A stretch of 47,454 nucleotides of DNA, from positions 1 through 47,454 of IMG/VR virus record IMGVR_UViG_3300025010_000095. One strand, given 5' to 3'. The DNA comes from a virus. The notes beneath the pieces were generated by a model. That model saw only the letters and a program-made list of their open reading frames with translations, was not told the origin of the DNA and made no database searches. This document shows, piece after piece, positions 38,001 to 46,504 of this stretch (position 1 is its first letter; each line of letters starts with the position of its first letter). The translations under genes and the position numbers were made by a program.

Positions 38001-39804
38001 AATCTTTACGTGAAACTAGATCATCAAATCTATTGAGGATGATTCTATTCTCAGACGGTAGAGCTAATCCTAACGTGCCTGGATTTCTTTTAGATGCCTC
38101 TTTGTTAATTACAACTTCAACATCTCCCATTTCAGGAAACTCATCAAAGAGTCTATCGTGCGTAATAAGATCACGGAGTTTGACTTGAATACGTCTAACA
38201 GGTTGCTTTGATACAACTCCTAGCTTATTAAACTTCTCAGTAATAAGTTCCTTGTTAGTCACAAGCGCCCGATGATCTACAAATCTGTTTGCAAAAGTAA
38301 GATCACCTTCTTTAGAAACACCCTCTACAGCTTCCAAATTTGACTCAGGAGACGTTTTCTCTATAGGGTTAATACTATCCCCTACCTTCTCAAGATTAAA
38401 AGCCCTAGTTCCATTTTGAGCAGCAACTTCTTTTGCTAATTGTTTAGCTTCAACTTCGCTTTTAGCACGAATAGGAACACTTAACTTTTCACCAGACTCT
38501 TTGTTATAAACCTCCACTGTGTGGGTTGGCTCCTTTGAGCCAGTAGCTATCTCATTAGCCTTAGCGACTACCTCAGTAGGTTCCCCCTCAGCACTCCACT
38601 GTAGATTCTTATTTGCAGATTCCTCTACTATTCGAGCAGGTTCAGTAACAACTTCTCCTTGTTTCGTTACTGCTGCGGTGGCCCTTTCGCCAGGAGGCAC
38701 GGACTCCCTTTCAGGGAACCCAAGCCAACGAGATTCAGCATCACCACCCATACGAAGTTCTTTTTTCACTGCTTCTATCGGGCGATCAATACCCGCCTTA
38801 CGAATAACATAAGCAACACCATTGGGGTTAGACTTACCATCAGGATAGAATACTTGATGTTCTCTAGGATTCAGTTCGCCAGTTTTACCCATCTCTTGTA
38901 CTTCAGAGACAGTTCCTTTTACTACGGGCTTCTTCTCAGGAGCAACCGTCATAGAATCTCTGGCAGTAATAACAGTATCACCAGCAAGGTTCTCATGATT
39001 AGCCCAACCAGAAGGCTGTTCCTTCGCCTCGGCGATTTGAGCAGCAAGATCATTTGATGCCACTTCTATATCTGCTCTCTTCTGCGTGTATCTCTCAGGC
39101 TCAGGCAGCATAAGAGGCTGTTGCGGCATATCATTTACTACAGGTTCCTGATTAAACCTATTAGGTTTAGGAGGAGTCTGAACAGGAGTATCCCCTACAG
39201 GCACAGCACCTTCTACAGACCTAGCCATTCTTATTTCTTCTGGAATAACAGGTCTATTAGCAACAGGTACTTTACCTTCTGTACCTATAGCGAAAGGAAT
39301 AAGCTCGTTAGCAATCCCTCTTGCAAGGTCTAAGGGATTAACACCACGAGCTTCTTGCCTACGCTCAATATCAGCCTGAGAAGATTCATGTAGTTTCTCA
39401 AAAGGATAAGATACTACTTTCTGAACACCCTTACCTACTGCTGTTTGTGGGGTATAGGTCATTCTTTCATTTATATCCTGAATAGACTGAGAGGCATTGT
39501 TAATAGCATCATCAAAAGAACCACCACGAATAAGTGTGTCTGCTCCAACAGCAAGCGCACCTAGACCACTACCTGCTTGTTTAACAGGAGTAGCTAGAAG
39601 ATCACCAACAGTGCGCGCTTCATCTACAGCAGTATCAAGAACCTTAGCAGCCCCCTTCTTGATCTTATCAAACGTAGAAGGTGGTTCAGGAGGAACAATA
39701 GAGTTAGGTTTATGAGAAGACAACATCTCCACCTTCTCACCCACATCAAAGAACTTTCCTGATTTAGCTTGTGGTTGTTTTTCATCTACATCAAAGAAAG
39801 GCAT
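35062..39804 (-). CDS. Giant internal virion (ejection) protein with HExxH metalloprotease-like domain
   Basis: 1580 residues. Residues 1-300 are low-complexity and Pro/Glu-rich. About 480-660 form a folded domain with LVHEIHHFLQEKSKVELSRDMSEMEAHSVD, where His608-Glu-x-x-His612 and a downstream Glu could bind zinc as in gluzincin-type peptidases found in large polyvalent phage proteins. The rest (about 680-1580) is mostly helical with hydrophobic stretches near ALGGTMGLPFV. Size, position near the end of the late unit and composition fit the internal proteins that podoviruses inject to form a DNA conduit through the envelope. Confidence 0.75.
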   Translation of the reverse strand: MPFFDVDEKQPQAKSGKFFDVGEKVEMLSSHKPNSIVPPEPPSTFDKIKKGAAKVLDTAVDEARTVGDLLATPVKQAGSGLGALAVGADTLIRGGSFDDAINNASQSIQDINERMTYTPQTAVGKGVQKVVSYPFEKLHESSQADIERRQEARGVNPLDLARGIANELIPFAIGTEGKVPVANRPVIPEEIRMARSVEGAVPVGDTPVQTPPKPNRFNQEPVVNDMPQQPLMLPEPERYTQKRADIEVASNDLAAQIAEAKEQPSGWANHENLAGDTVITARDSMTVAPEKKPVVKGTVSEVQEMGKTGELNPREHQVFYPDGKSNPNGVAYVIRKAGIDRPIEAVKKELRMGGDAESRWLGFPERESVPPGERATAAVTKQGEVVTEPARIVEESANKNLQWSAEGEPTEVVAKANEIATGSKEPTHTVEVYNKESGEKLSVPIRAKSEVEAKQLAKEVAAQNGTRAFNLEKVGDSINPIEKTSPESNLEAVEGVSKEGDLTFANRFVDHRALVTNKELITEKFNKLGVVSKQPVRRIQVKLRDLITHDRLFDEFPEMGDVEVVINKEASKRNPGTLGLALPSENRIILNRFDDLVSRKDFNRTLVHEIHHFLQEKSKVELSRDMSEMEAHSVDTLYRHSGPVDLYAGLHPKEIGRAVKATYDLASDIVPPTWQDRITNFISLPQRIAASGKYPSFSKAYEKYRTWEESRNAITSDLYNTVDAKRMRELQNNMSAAEKAELRQVLKKGELDKRFFEKEDLLSERNPLGRPVSEKVADAYKSIRDLIFNTAMEDFRQTVDTALHAYNEKPWYNSLKEWFDEGLTSEEISSFANDYGKLVDREALDALDTVNEVKRYIEEEVMPNYQLNPEYIPHVRPDGDFRVVVYELEADGTRGREIYMRPSFNTLTAKRLVKKLSKNPAHEEFGFPENYNRIKALEGVEKLEEGKHYEIKIESNKNRVDEEVWKYTGSMSAKQAELNNVLAEAARSGKIKAGDFNGIKSSIDKVLLKRQLSRGYGRHKIARQDHLIEGYDITDPVGLALNYAKNMAGFHSKSRYAMDVAKLFKDAPTSEHYLMNEFIQDSLANSNSSMVKAGALVRQNLVLTQLAYRAIAPMINYTQNYVWAAPELASLFEKSGIKGKNALVEIKKAQGEILRQKYHDVRGTGKEVHTPIMKQALEAFDRTGAAEAQTVREVSGLGKGAHIRGLTRATELGMKPFSFVETALNREANFAAAFKNFMENGMTYEEAFAKAKDFSLNVNIDASTHNYPGIVRKTGEVGKTAYTFGRYGHSYISWLFDKAIRHQEFKPVIRSMVVLGALGGTMGLPFVNEMDKFLERFAGKSPKLALRNAIKERVRDYGMEDANGFIEDLVLNGIPAALFDINISRSVAPSLPIISEVVASGDIGKAMGGVVGASVVRAGRSIDAFGRGDTLRGVENFPLLPQGAANFVNAYRQNTEGVTTASGGIVEGTAGEPLKMSTGEALTKAVLGANPQRVAREQDIRDSVLTMQKTYEDRINNLKERVKRGKQGWTPEFNKEFYQLKEQIRKYNLPIKATKQLRRPRVDRRYKSSIKTYDYISGGE

Positions 39805-41010
39805 CTACGGCCTCCAATAGCGTTTACCTTGCGGAGCAGTTGGATTAAAGAAAGCATCTGTATTAAAATCGTAGTTATATCCAACTGGAACTTGCTTAAC
39901 TTTATACTTCCGTCTGCCATAATCATTAGCTTTACTTATCTTCTTAGCTTCTGCTTTAGCTATATTATCTCTAGCTCTAACTACATCCTTCTCCGTCACA
40001 GCACCGTCGCTAGTCTTAATAGCTTCGGCTGTATCCAACAGATTGGTTGTTAAATCAGAGAGTAAGCTGTCAGCAGCATCATACTCAGCACGAAGTTTAT
40101 AGAGCAGATCATCTTCTTTATTATCTTTACTATGCTTCAGTTGTTCCCTGGCAATAGCATGTCCCTCTCGTTTTAGCTGAGCGTCCTCTGGATTGTATTC
40201 AGTATTAGTAAGATTAGTAACTGCCCCACGATTAGTTACAAACCGCTGGCCCTTCTCAACTACTGGCCCATTATTTAGTGCATAATCTTCTACAGAACCG
40301 CCTTTATCAAAAGAGTCAGACGTAACTTCAGAAGCTCTGTTAATAAGTGGGCTGGCTTTACTTGGGTCTACAGGGTACTTAGCTAGAACATCAAAAGAGT
40401 TAGCCAAATCCTCAGAAGGACTTTGTACAGTCTGCCTAGCATTAGTAGCCATACCGCCATAGAGATTTCTTAGGTTTGATTGTTCGTAGGGTACTGCTAT
40501 TTCTTTAGTGACATTATCGTTCAACTTATCAAACCCACTATACTTAGTATATTGTGGATACTTAGCAAAGAAACCAGCGGCAGTTGGAACAAGCCCTGCT
40601 TTCTCAGAAGACTGTTGATATTCTTGTATATCTGGATACGCTTGCTCAAGCAAAGCAGCATTATCATAAACTAACTTATCATCTCTATACTGTTTGAGAG
40701 CATTCTTTTCCACTGTATCGTAATGTGTATTCAAAGCAATATTACTAGAAGCATCAAGAGGTAAGTCTTTAGCGTAATCTCTAATAATATTATTTCTATT
40801 TACATACCCCTGCATAGGGGAAGTAGTCTGAGGTAGGCCAGATAAGGAACCCCCCATACCACCAGCTTCCCCACCGCGAGTAAGGTCGTAGATAGTTTCC
40901 TGACCAGTAAACTGCGGGGGATTGTTAGAAGCATATTTATTAATAAGATTATTGGCAGCTTCATCTTGAGCAATAGAGCGCCTATATCTTATAAGATCAA
41001 GTATATCCAT
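39805..41010 (-). CDS. Internal/ejection protein candidate
   Basis: 401 residues from ATG 41010, which has AGGAGA and overlaps the preceding stop region; an upstream in-frame start at 41037 would overlap the previous gene by 26 nt. Polar and helical throughout (QDEAANNLINKYASNNPPQF, AEYDAADSLLSDL). Located between two other internal-protein candidates. No enzymatic motif. Confidence 0.65.
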   Translation of the reverse strand: MDILDLIRYRRSIAQDEAANNLINKYASNNPPQFTGQETIYDLTRGGEAGGMGGSLSGLPQTTSPMQGYVNRNNIIRDYAKDLPLDASSNIALNTHYDTVEKNALKQYRDDKLVYDNAALLEQAYPDIQEYQQSSEKAGLVPTAAGFFAKYPQYTKYSGFDKLNDNVTKEIAVPYEQSNLRNLYGGMATNARQTVQSPSEDLANSFDVLAKYPVDPSKASPLINRASEVTSDSFDKGGSVEDYALNNGPVVEKGQRFVTNRGAVTNLTNTEYNPEDAQLKREGHAIAREQLKHSKDNKEDDLLYKLRAEYDAADSLLSDLTTNLLDTAEAIKTSDGAVTEKDVVRARDNIAKAEAKKISKANDYGRRKYKVKQVPVGYNYDFNTDAFFNPTAPQGKRYWRP

Positions 41011-41011
41011 G

Positions 41012-41314
41012 TTATCTCCTATACTGCATATACACACTAGAGTAAGGATTTTGCGGCTGTGGTTGTGGATAATTAGGTAATGGGGCGAGTTGATTCTTAG
41101 AAAGCTGCTGTTGATTCAAAGCATTAAGTTGTGAAACTCCCTGCATTGTAGTTCCCATATCTGCTTTATTCATACCATTATTCAACATGTTACTAATACC
41201 AGTACCCACAGAAGAAGCCCCACTCCCGTCTGCAACCATTGAACCAACATCCTTAGCAGCACTACCTATCCCACTCATTGCACCTTTTAACCAACTAAGT
41301 ATTGCTCCCCACAT
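41012..41314 (-). CDS. Small internal-protein candidate
   Basis: 100 residues: an amphipathic N-terminal helix WGAILSWLKGAMSGIGSAAK, a Ser/Gly/Ala region and a Gln/Pro/Asn-rich tail. The membrane-active-looking start fits a small ejection protein. Confidence 0.65.
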   Translation of the reverse strand: MWGAILSWLKGAMSGIGSAAKDVGSMVADGSGASSVGTGISNMLNNGMNKADMGTTMQGVSQLNALNQQQLSKNQLAPLPNYPQPQPQNPYSSVYMQYRR

Positions 41315-41326
41315 ATTTATATCTCC

Positions 41327-41887
41327 TTAGATTGAGAAGTTCCAACCAGAACCAGAACCAGAACTCATAGCCCCACCAGTTCCGTTCCACAATCCAGCAA
41401 GATACTCAGCAGGTCTCCACTTAGATTGATATACTTTATCTGCTTCCGAAGCATTCATCATATTTGCAGCACCAAGCTCTTGTGATTGTAAGCCATAGCG
41501 TGCTTGGGTAGCTTGTCCACCAGCAGCAGTATATTGTGGTGCATATCTCTCAGTAAGATCATTCTGAGCACGAACAGCAAGACCACTAGACCAGATACCT
41601 CGCTTAGCTAGATCAGCATCCAGTCTCTCACTATCGATAGCTTTAGCTCTGTCTATACCAGCAGTATATCCAGACAGAACATCATCCTGCAATCTGTTGT
41701 AGTCACCCCCAGTAAGAGTCTGTGGTGCTACGGCGGTATAACCCTCATAAGGACTAACAGCCCCCTTATAGGGGATACCTTGACTAGACCCAGCGATAGC
41801 ATCCATACCCCAATTAAAAATGTTCGCTCTTTCGGGGCCGGTCAGAGGTCTGCTTGAACTTGATTGATTATTGCTACCACCACCCAT
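41327..41887 (-). CDS. Internal/ejection protein candidate, Gly/Ser/Ala-rich
   Basis: 186 residues: GGGSNNQSSSSRPLTG start, then RLDADLAKRGIWSSGLAVRA and an Ala/Gln-rich helix. This opening and the RGxxSSGLA phrase are common in podoviral proteins encoded before the large internal protein. Role by position. Confidence 0.65.
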   Translation of the reverse strand: MGGGSNNQSSSSRPLTGPERANIFNWGMDAIAGSSQGIPYKGAVSPYEGYTAVAPQTLTGGDYNRLQDDVLSGYTAGIDRAKAIDSERLDADLAKRGIWSSGLAVRAQNDLTERYAPQYTAAGGQATQARYGLQSQELGAANMMNASEADKVYQSKWRPAEYLAGLWNGTGGAMSSGSGSGWNFSI

Positions 41888-41889
41888 AA

Positions 41890-42882
41890 TTATACTCCTT
41901 CCAGTTTATTCCCACCAACCCAACCTTTAAGTAGTCCCTCGTCAGCAATAAGAGCTGCCATGAGATTATCTATATAGCCCAACTTGGTATATTGATAAGG
42001 CCCACAAGGGCCTATGTTAAGTAAATCTATTGTTGTCTTATCAGGACAAACTACAAGGATAGTATGCAGTCCATCTAGGTTGAAGTTAAGTAAGTACTGG
42101 TGATTGTTAAGGCCGGGAATAAACTCACCAGACTCAACAGAACAAAGAGCAGTCTGTACTAACTCAGATAGAAATATTCTATCTGCTTGATTATACTCAC
42201 CAATGTTAAATGCCACTCTTATCTTGAATGTGTGTCCCACATCCTTTAGCTTCTTAAACTCGTTTATAACAGTAGGTATCTCATCCAAACTAAAGACGGT
42301 AGCTACTATTATTGAAACCTTAAAGCCAAGAGCTTTAATGTTATCTAAGGCTTTAAGTTTGTTTTCATAATCAGGTGTATCTTTTGTATTCAACGAGAAC
42401 ATCCAAGGCAAAACACCTGGAATATCTATTGAAGTATATTTAAGAGTTTCCTTTAGAAACTCCGTATCTTGAAACAGAAGACCGTTGGTTATCAATCCTG
42501 CCGGTACAGCAGATAAAATATCAAAGAACTTGGAGTGGTAGGTAGGTTCCCCGCCTGTAAAAATATATCTATTGATGTTTGTAGGGGCAGAGAAGGCTAG
42601 TCCTCTTATCTCTTCAACACTAAGCTCCGTACCCAAGTCTTTATTGTAGCATGCTTTGCAGGTAGTGTTGCATCTTGTAGTAATAGGGATACTAAGATAG
42701 TTTCCCATAATGTTGTTATAAGACAAACCACTTACCCAATTATAGAAATCCGCGCTACGTTCAATAGGCACCTTCTCTTCAGAACAGCAATGCTTATGTA
42801 GATATACGCCAGTAGAATCTTGTGAGATTCCTGCGGGTATTTTCTTATAACAGGTACTGCATATAGCAAAAGTATTATTCAC
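41890..42882 (-). CDS. Radical SAM enzyme within the virion gene cluster
   Basis: 330 residues from GTG 42882 (GAAAGG site); TTG 42912 is an alternative. N terminus has a small zinc-binding module (CSTC ... HKHCC, about 8-33). The core has Cys71-NTT-Cys75-KA-Cys78, YIFTGGEPT (110-114 region), GLITNGLLF and FSLNTKDTPD, a classic radical SAM barrel. Late Cys residues (VVCPDK, GPCGPY) could bind an auxiliary cluster or take part in catalysis. No family beyond the superfamily is recognised. Placed between an acetyltransferase-like gene and ejection proteins, it may modify a virion protein or make a metabolite late in infection. Confidence 0.8.
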   Translation of the reverse strand: MNNTFAICSTCYKKIPAGISQDSTGVYLHKHCCSEEKVPIERSADFYNWVSGLSYNNIMGNYLSIPITTRCNTTCKACYNKDLGTELSVEEIRGLAFSAPTNINRYIFTGGEPTYHSKFFDILSAVPAGLITNGLLFQDTEFLKETLKYTSIDIPGVLPWMFSLNTKDTPDYENKLKALDNIKALGFKVSIIVATVFSLDEIPTVINEFKKLKDVGHTFKIRVAFNIGEYNQADRIFLSELVQTALCSVESGEFIPGLNNHQYLLNFNLDGLHTILVVCPDKTTIDLLNIGPCGPYQYTKLGYIDNLMAALIADEGLLKGWVGGNKLEGV

Positions 42883-43294
42883 AAGAACCTTTCTGGTTTG
42901 GATAATACACAAGGTCTTGTCCCTTGTGATACCATAGAACTCCTTGACAACCTACAGCCCTACGCCTTATCTCTTTGATAAAATCCATCAGACCTTTACG
43001 ACCAGATTTATTACCATGCTCAACAACCCACATAACAGTACCATCAAATAGATGCTGCGGTTCTATTCCATCTTTCAGCAACTCAATATCTTCAGGCATT
43101 ATCTTAGCGTAACAGAGGAAGTGATTAATCTTCCCGGCTTCGTCTCTTGAAATAATATACTGATTGGCTACTATAGCTAAAAGAATATTTCTCTGGCAAT
43201 CCCCTGTGATAGTTTCATATACACCACCACAGTCTTGAAGGAATGTAGAGATTTCATCTAACAGCTCATTGGCTAATTGAAATGAAGGATACAT
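42875..43294 (-). CDS. GNAT-like protein in the virion gene cluster
   Basis: 139 residues: an N-terminal helix pair, ISRDEAGKINHFLCYAKI (strand), GTVMWVVEHGNKSGRKGLMDFIKEIRRRA (the strand-turn-helix resembling an acetyl-CoA loop) and a final strand GVLWYHKG. Small acetyltransferase-like proteins are frequent in this position of podoviral late clusters. It overlaps both neighbours, so it is coupled to the radical SAM gene. Catalysis is not demonstrated. Confidence 0.55.
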   Translation of the reverse strand: MYPSFQLANELLDEISTFLQDCGGVYETITGDCQRNILLAIVANQYIISRDEAGKINHFLCYAKIMPEDIELLKDGIEPQHLFDGTVMWVVEHGNKSGRKGLMDFIKEIRRRAVGCQGVLWYHKGQDLVYYPNQKGSCE

Positions 43295-43794
43295 TTGGAA
43301 AGTCCTGCGCCTGTACGAGATTCAAGCACATGGCCTATCTCGTAGAAATGTTTATCAGAAGCAAATGGAGAAACTGGATAAGCCTCAGAGAGAGCTTGTC
43401 CTGAAACATAAGAAGCACCATCTGCTGTTAGAAAACCTCTAGCTATATCTCCTCTTGTAGTATTACCTACGAAGTAAACATCAGCAATACCTGAGATTAT
43501 AACCCATACTTCTAAACCATCAGCAACATTATCCTCATAGATAATGCCAATTGGGTTAGGTGCGTCCACTACAATCTTCTGAACTGAGTCTTGAACGGTA
43601 GTGCCAACAGTAACAACAGTACCTTTGACAGAGAAACCGCCGGTACTATTGATCATACGAACAGCATACCCACCCTCGGGAGTAATTTTGAATTTTACTC
43701 CTTGTGGGTGAGCATCAGCATCTACTAATTCTCTAACCTGCCGATCAAGCAGTAAGTCTGGAAATATACCTAGCTTCCTACTCAATTTGACCAA
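43273..43794 (-). CDS. Virion-associated protein of podoviral late cluster
   Basis: 173 residues, beta-rich: AVRMINSTGGFSVKGTVV, GLEVWVIISGIADVYFV and a conserved ending EIGHVLESRTGAGLSKCILHFN. Proteins with this VWVxxSGxAxV ... GHVLE ... LHFN pattern recur after the stabilisation protein in podovirus genomes; function unknown, probably structural. Confidence 0.65.
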   Translation of the reverse strand: MVKLSRKLGIFPDLLLDRQVRELVDADAHPQGVKFKITPEGGYAVRMINSTGGFSVKGTVVTVGTTVQDSVQKIVVDAPNPIGIIYEDNVADGLEVWVIISGIADVYFVGNTTRGDIARGFLTADGASYVSGQALSEAYPVSPFASDKHFYEIGHVLESRTGAGLSKCILHFN

Positions 43795-45274
43795 CCTCTC
43801 TAAGTCTTACTTTAAGTTCCTTGATTGTAAAAGGCTTAGTTGTATTTATGGTAACTTCAAAGCTAATTGTTTTGCCTCTTGCATTATCCAAGAAGAAAGA
43901 AGTTTCTCCACCACCAAGAGAGGAGTTGTTTAGAATAGTACTTCCAAAAGCATTCCCATCCAGATAGTATTTTATAGTTACACCAGAAGGAATAGCAGTA
44001 TGGCTATTGATTACAAACTCTCTGAATAGTTTATCCTTAGTGGACCCAAAGTCTTCATGCTTAGTTTGTATCACAGAGGCAAGGGCTGTAGTTCTATCTG
44101 TAACTCTATAACCATTGCGGTGTATCTTAGCAGTCTCTGTCCTAAATAACATATCCACATCTTTACCATCTATAGGTACTACTTGGTCTGCGTGGAAGTC
44201 CATCTTACCTATTGCACTGTTATTTAGATCAAGCCACAATCCCTTATAGGTGTACGCTTTAGGATAATAGAAGAGTATTAAGTTTCGTTTTTGTAAGTAC
44301 ACACCTCTAATCCTAGAGGCAAGATTAGTTAGGTTGTAGTTCAACATATTGTTAAAATATGTGAATTGTTCGGAGAACAACGGCTGAATACCATTCAGAG
44401 TAATCTGATAAATACAAGACATGCCATATGCAAATACAGTACTTCCTACGAGAACAGCACTATCCTCACCTATCTGGATATTGTCAGCAATTTTTACGAA
44501 CGTAATATCTGTGTAGTCTGTACCATACATAGCATAGGCAGAGGTAAGACCGAGAACAATTGCCCCACCTTGCACTGGAAAGAAGTCTATGATCTTATCG
44601 CGGTTAGGTAGATAGATAAGATTTAGGGCATCCCACGTAGCAGCATCTCCATTGTTAGAGAATACTAGAGCCCCCGTTGAGGTCACTCCCCACAAACGGT
44701 TAGCATATTCACGGAGACGATCTAAAGTATTGTTACTGGAACCATTAGTAATAACTACATAATCTGTTAAGTTAAGAACACCAGCACCACCATTACAAGC
44801 ATACAACTTATCTAAGAATCTAACAGCGTGTGCATTTTGATACCAAGCAGTTGCTCCGGGTGGGGCAGGAGTTACAGCATGGCCCGTAAAAGAGACGCTG
44901 GTTACTGCCGCGTTTGTAATTGGACTATAGTTACCTGTGTAAACATAGCCGCTTACAGCAGCGGCACTACCGTATGGTGTATAGAGATCATATGTTCCAG
45001 AAGTAGTCTTATTAAGTATAAACCCACCATTGATGGTAACATCAGTACCATCTACTGCAACTATATCAGTCTGAAAAAACTCAGTAATCCAACCTTCGGG
45101 AGAGATAAGACAGTTATCCAACTTAATAAGCTGATTATTCTTAATCTTCTCTGGCAGTTCAGAAAGATTCTCACCACCAGTAAAATCCCTTTGTCTAAAC
45201 ACTTGCCACATATCGTTAGTATCCTTCTGCCCACAACCTGCTAACAGGATTAGAAGCAAGAGTAAATATCTCAT
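43778..45274 (-). CDS. Packaged-DNA stabilisation/head completion protein with lipoprotein-like leader
   Basis: 498 residues. From Met22 the sequence MWQVFRQRDFTGGENLSELP followed by repeated beta strands resembles P22 gp10-type tail-hub proteins that plug the portal. Residues 1-21, MRYLLLLLILLAGCGQKD, form a textbook lipoprotein signal with lipobox LAGC (Cys14). The ATG overlaps the upstream stop (ATGA), which supports this start. An internal start at 45211 with a weaker AAGGA would yield a leaderless protein. Both forms could be made. Confidence 0.75.
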   Translation of the reverse strand: MRYLLLLLILLAGCGQKDTNDMWQVFRQRDFTGGENLSELPEKIKNNQLIKLDNCLISPEGWITEFFQTDIVAVDGTDVTINGGFILNKTTSGTYDLYTPYGSAAAVSGYVYTGNYSPITNAAVTSVSFTGHAVTPAPPGATAWYQNAHAVRFLDKLYACNGGAGVLNLTDYVVITNGSSNNTLDRLREYANRLWGVTSTGALVFSNNGDAATWDALNLIYLPNRDKIIDFFPVQGGAIVLGLTSAYAMYGTDYTDITFVKIADNIQIGEDSAVLVGSTVFAYGMSCIYQITLNGIQPLFSEQFTYFNNMLNYNLTNLASRIRGVYLQKRNLILFYYPKAYTYKGLWLDLNNSAIGKMDFHADQVVPIDGKDVDMLFRTETAKIHRNGYRVTDRTTALASVIQTKHEDFGSTKDKLFREFVINSHTAIPSGVTIKYYLDGNAFGSTILNNSSLGGGETSFFLDNARGKTISFEVTINTTKPFTIKELKVRLREVGQIE

Positions 45275-45879
45275 TGTCTGCGCCGTACATATCCATGAGA
45301 AGAGTACTTAGGAACGGGTTGGTTCCTGTTGTAGTTCTTTTTCAATGCTTTAATATCATCATCATACAATTGTTTATACAAAGTAGTCTGACTAATATCT
45401 ACACCCCCACTATCTTTGATGGTAGGAGTAGATTGATAGTATCTATACAGAACACCATCTACCAGCGCATTGATAAACTCATTTGGAAATAGTGTAGTAT
45501 CTCCTTGAGCATATGTCGGCAGAGCAGCTTTATACTTTAGTGTAGCAGTTCCAGAGGTAGTAGTAAGGTCTATACCTACATCTGTCTGTACTCCAAACTG
45601 ATGCCATGCCTCAATGTCCGTAAGGACAGATGTTCGATCATAGAAGAATGTATCACCAACAGCAAGGTTGATAAACTCCTTATAATCCTCTGGAAGAGTT
45701 AGCTCACCATCTGTAATAGTAAGCTCAGCGTATTTTATCAGGAAGTCCCAATCACGCATATCCGCAATAGACTTCATTACTTGATTCATCCATACAAGAA
45801 GACGCTGCCTGTCTGAATGAGTAACATCATCAAGCAAAGTTTGAACTTGGTTTAGTATATCATTAACTTGCAGCGCCAT
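45271..45879 (-). CDS. Head-tail adaptor, paralogue 2
   Basis: 202 residues from ATG 45879 (GGAG site), overlapping the end of the upstream paralogue. VNDILNQVQTLLDDVTHSDRQRLLVWMNQVMKSIA and WDFLIKYAELTITDGELTLPEDYKEF correspond line by line to the neighbouring 213-residue protein. Such helical-bundle proteins form the ring beneath the portal (P22 gp4/T7 gp11 functional class). Confidence 0.75.
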   Translation of the reverse strand: MALQVNDILNQVQTLLDDVTHSDRQRLLVWMNQVMKSIADMRDWDFLIKYAELTITDGELTLPEDYKEFINLAVGDTFFYDRTSVLTDIEAWHQFGVQTDVGIDLTTTSGTATLKYKAALPTYAQGDTTLFPNEFINALVDGVLYRYYQSTPTIKDSGGVDISQTTLYKQLYDDDIKALKKNYNRNQPVPKYSSHGYVRRRQ

Positions 45880-46504
45880 TAGCACTTGCTCCTATAGCGT
45901 CAATGTAACGTCTATGCTTCCTTAACAAATCTTTATTCCGCACTTCACTTACAAGAAGGTTTTTAACTAGATCAGTATTCAGAGGAATGTCTACCTTACC
46001 AGCAATTCGTTCGTCGGCATCATACTCATAATAAATATCAAGTAGACCGCGCTGAAACAATGGACTAAACTTTTGAGTAAATAAAGTTGAGCTAGTGCCA
46101 TCAGCATAAGCCGGTACTTCTTGAATGTACCTAAGACTAACAGTAGAAGCAGCAGTTCCTGGTACGAAGGTAAGAGTACTTCCTATGATAGTGTATCCTA
46201 TAGGAGTAGTACCACCACCAGACCAGAGATAACCATCTTTATCCACTACTTCATCATCTGTAGTAAGCGTAAGTGTACCAGCTACAATACTATCCACTTC
46301 TCTAAAATCAGCAGGAAGAGTAATAGCATTTGTAGTTACAGAGATAGAAGCAGTCTTCAACAGACAATTCCAGGGGAATGCTATTGCAGTACGTTGAAAA
46401 ATGTTATTCAACCAAGTCAACATCCTAGCACGTAGCGCGGCGGAATTATCTGATATTAGAGTTTGAACATCATCTAATATTCCTTTGGTTGTCACATAAC
46501 TCAT
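45863..46504 (-). CDS. Head-tail adaptor, paralogue 1
   Basis: 213 residues: GILDDVQTLISDNSAALRARMLTWLNNIFQ and WNCLLKTASISVTTNAITLPADFREVDSI, same plan as the next gene, so a tandem duplication. Probably one of two stacked adaptor rings between portal and tail hub. Start overlaps the C2H2 gene stop. Confidence 0.75.
   Translation of the reverse strand: MSYVTTKGILDDVQTLISDNSAALRARMLTWLNNIFQRTAIAFPWNCLLKTASISVTTNAITLPADFREVDSIVAGTLTLTTDDEVVDKDGYLWSGGGTTPIGYTIIGSTLTFVPGTAASTVSLRYIQEVPAYADGTSSTLFTQKFSPLFQRGLLDIYYEYDADERIAGKVDIPLNTDLVKNLLVSEVRNKDLLRKHRRYIDAIGASANGAAS

Noticed and set aside
35311-39715. Plus-strand open frames opposite the giant internal protein
   Set aside because: Same reason: antisense shadows of a 1580-codon gene, without ribosome sites or recognisable motifs.
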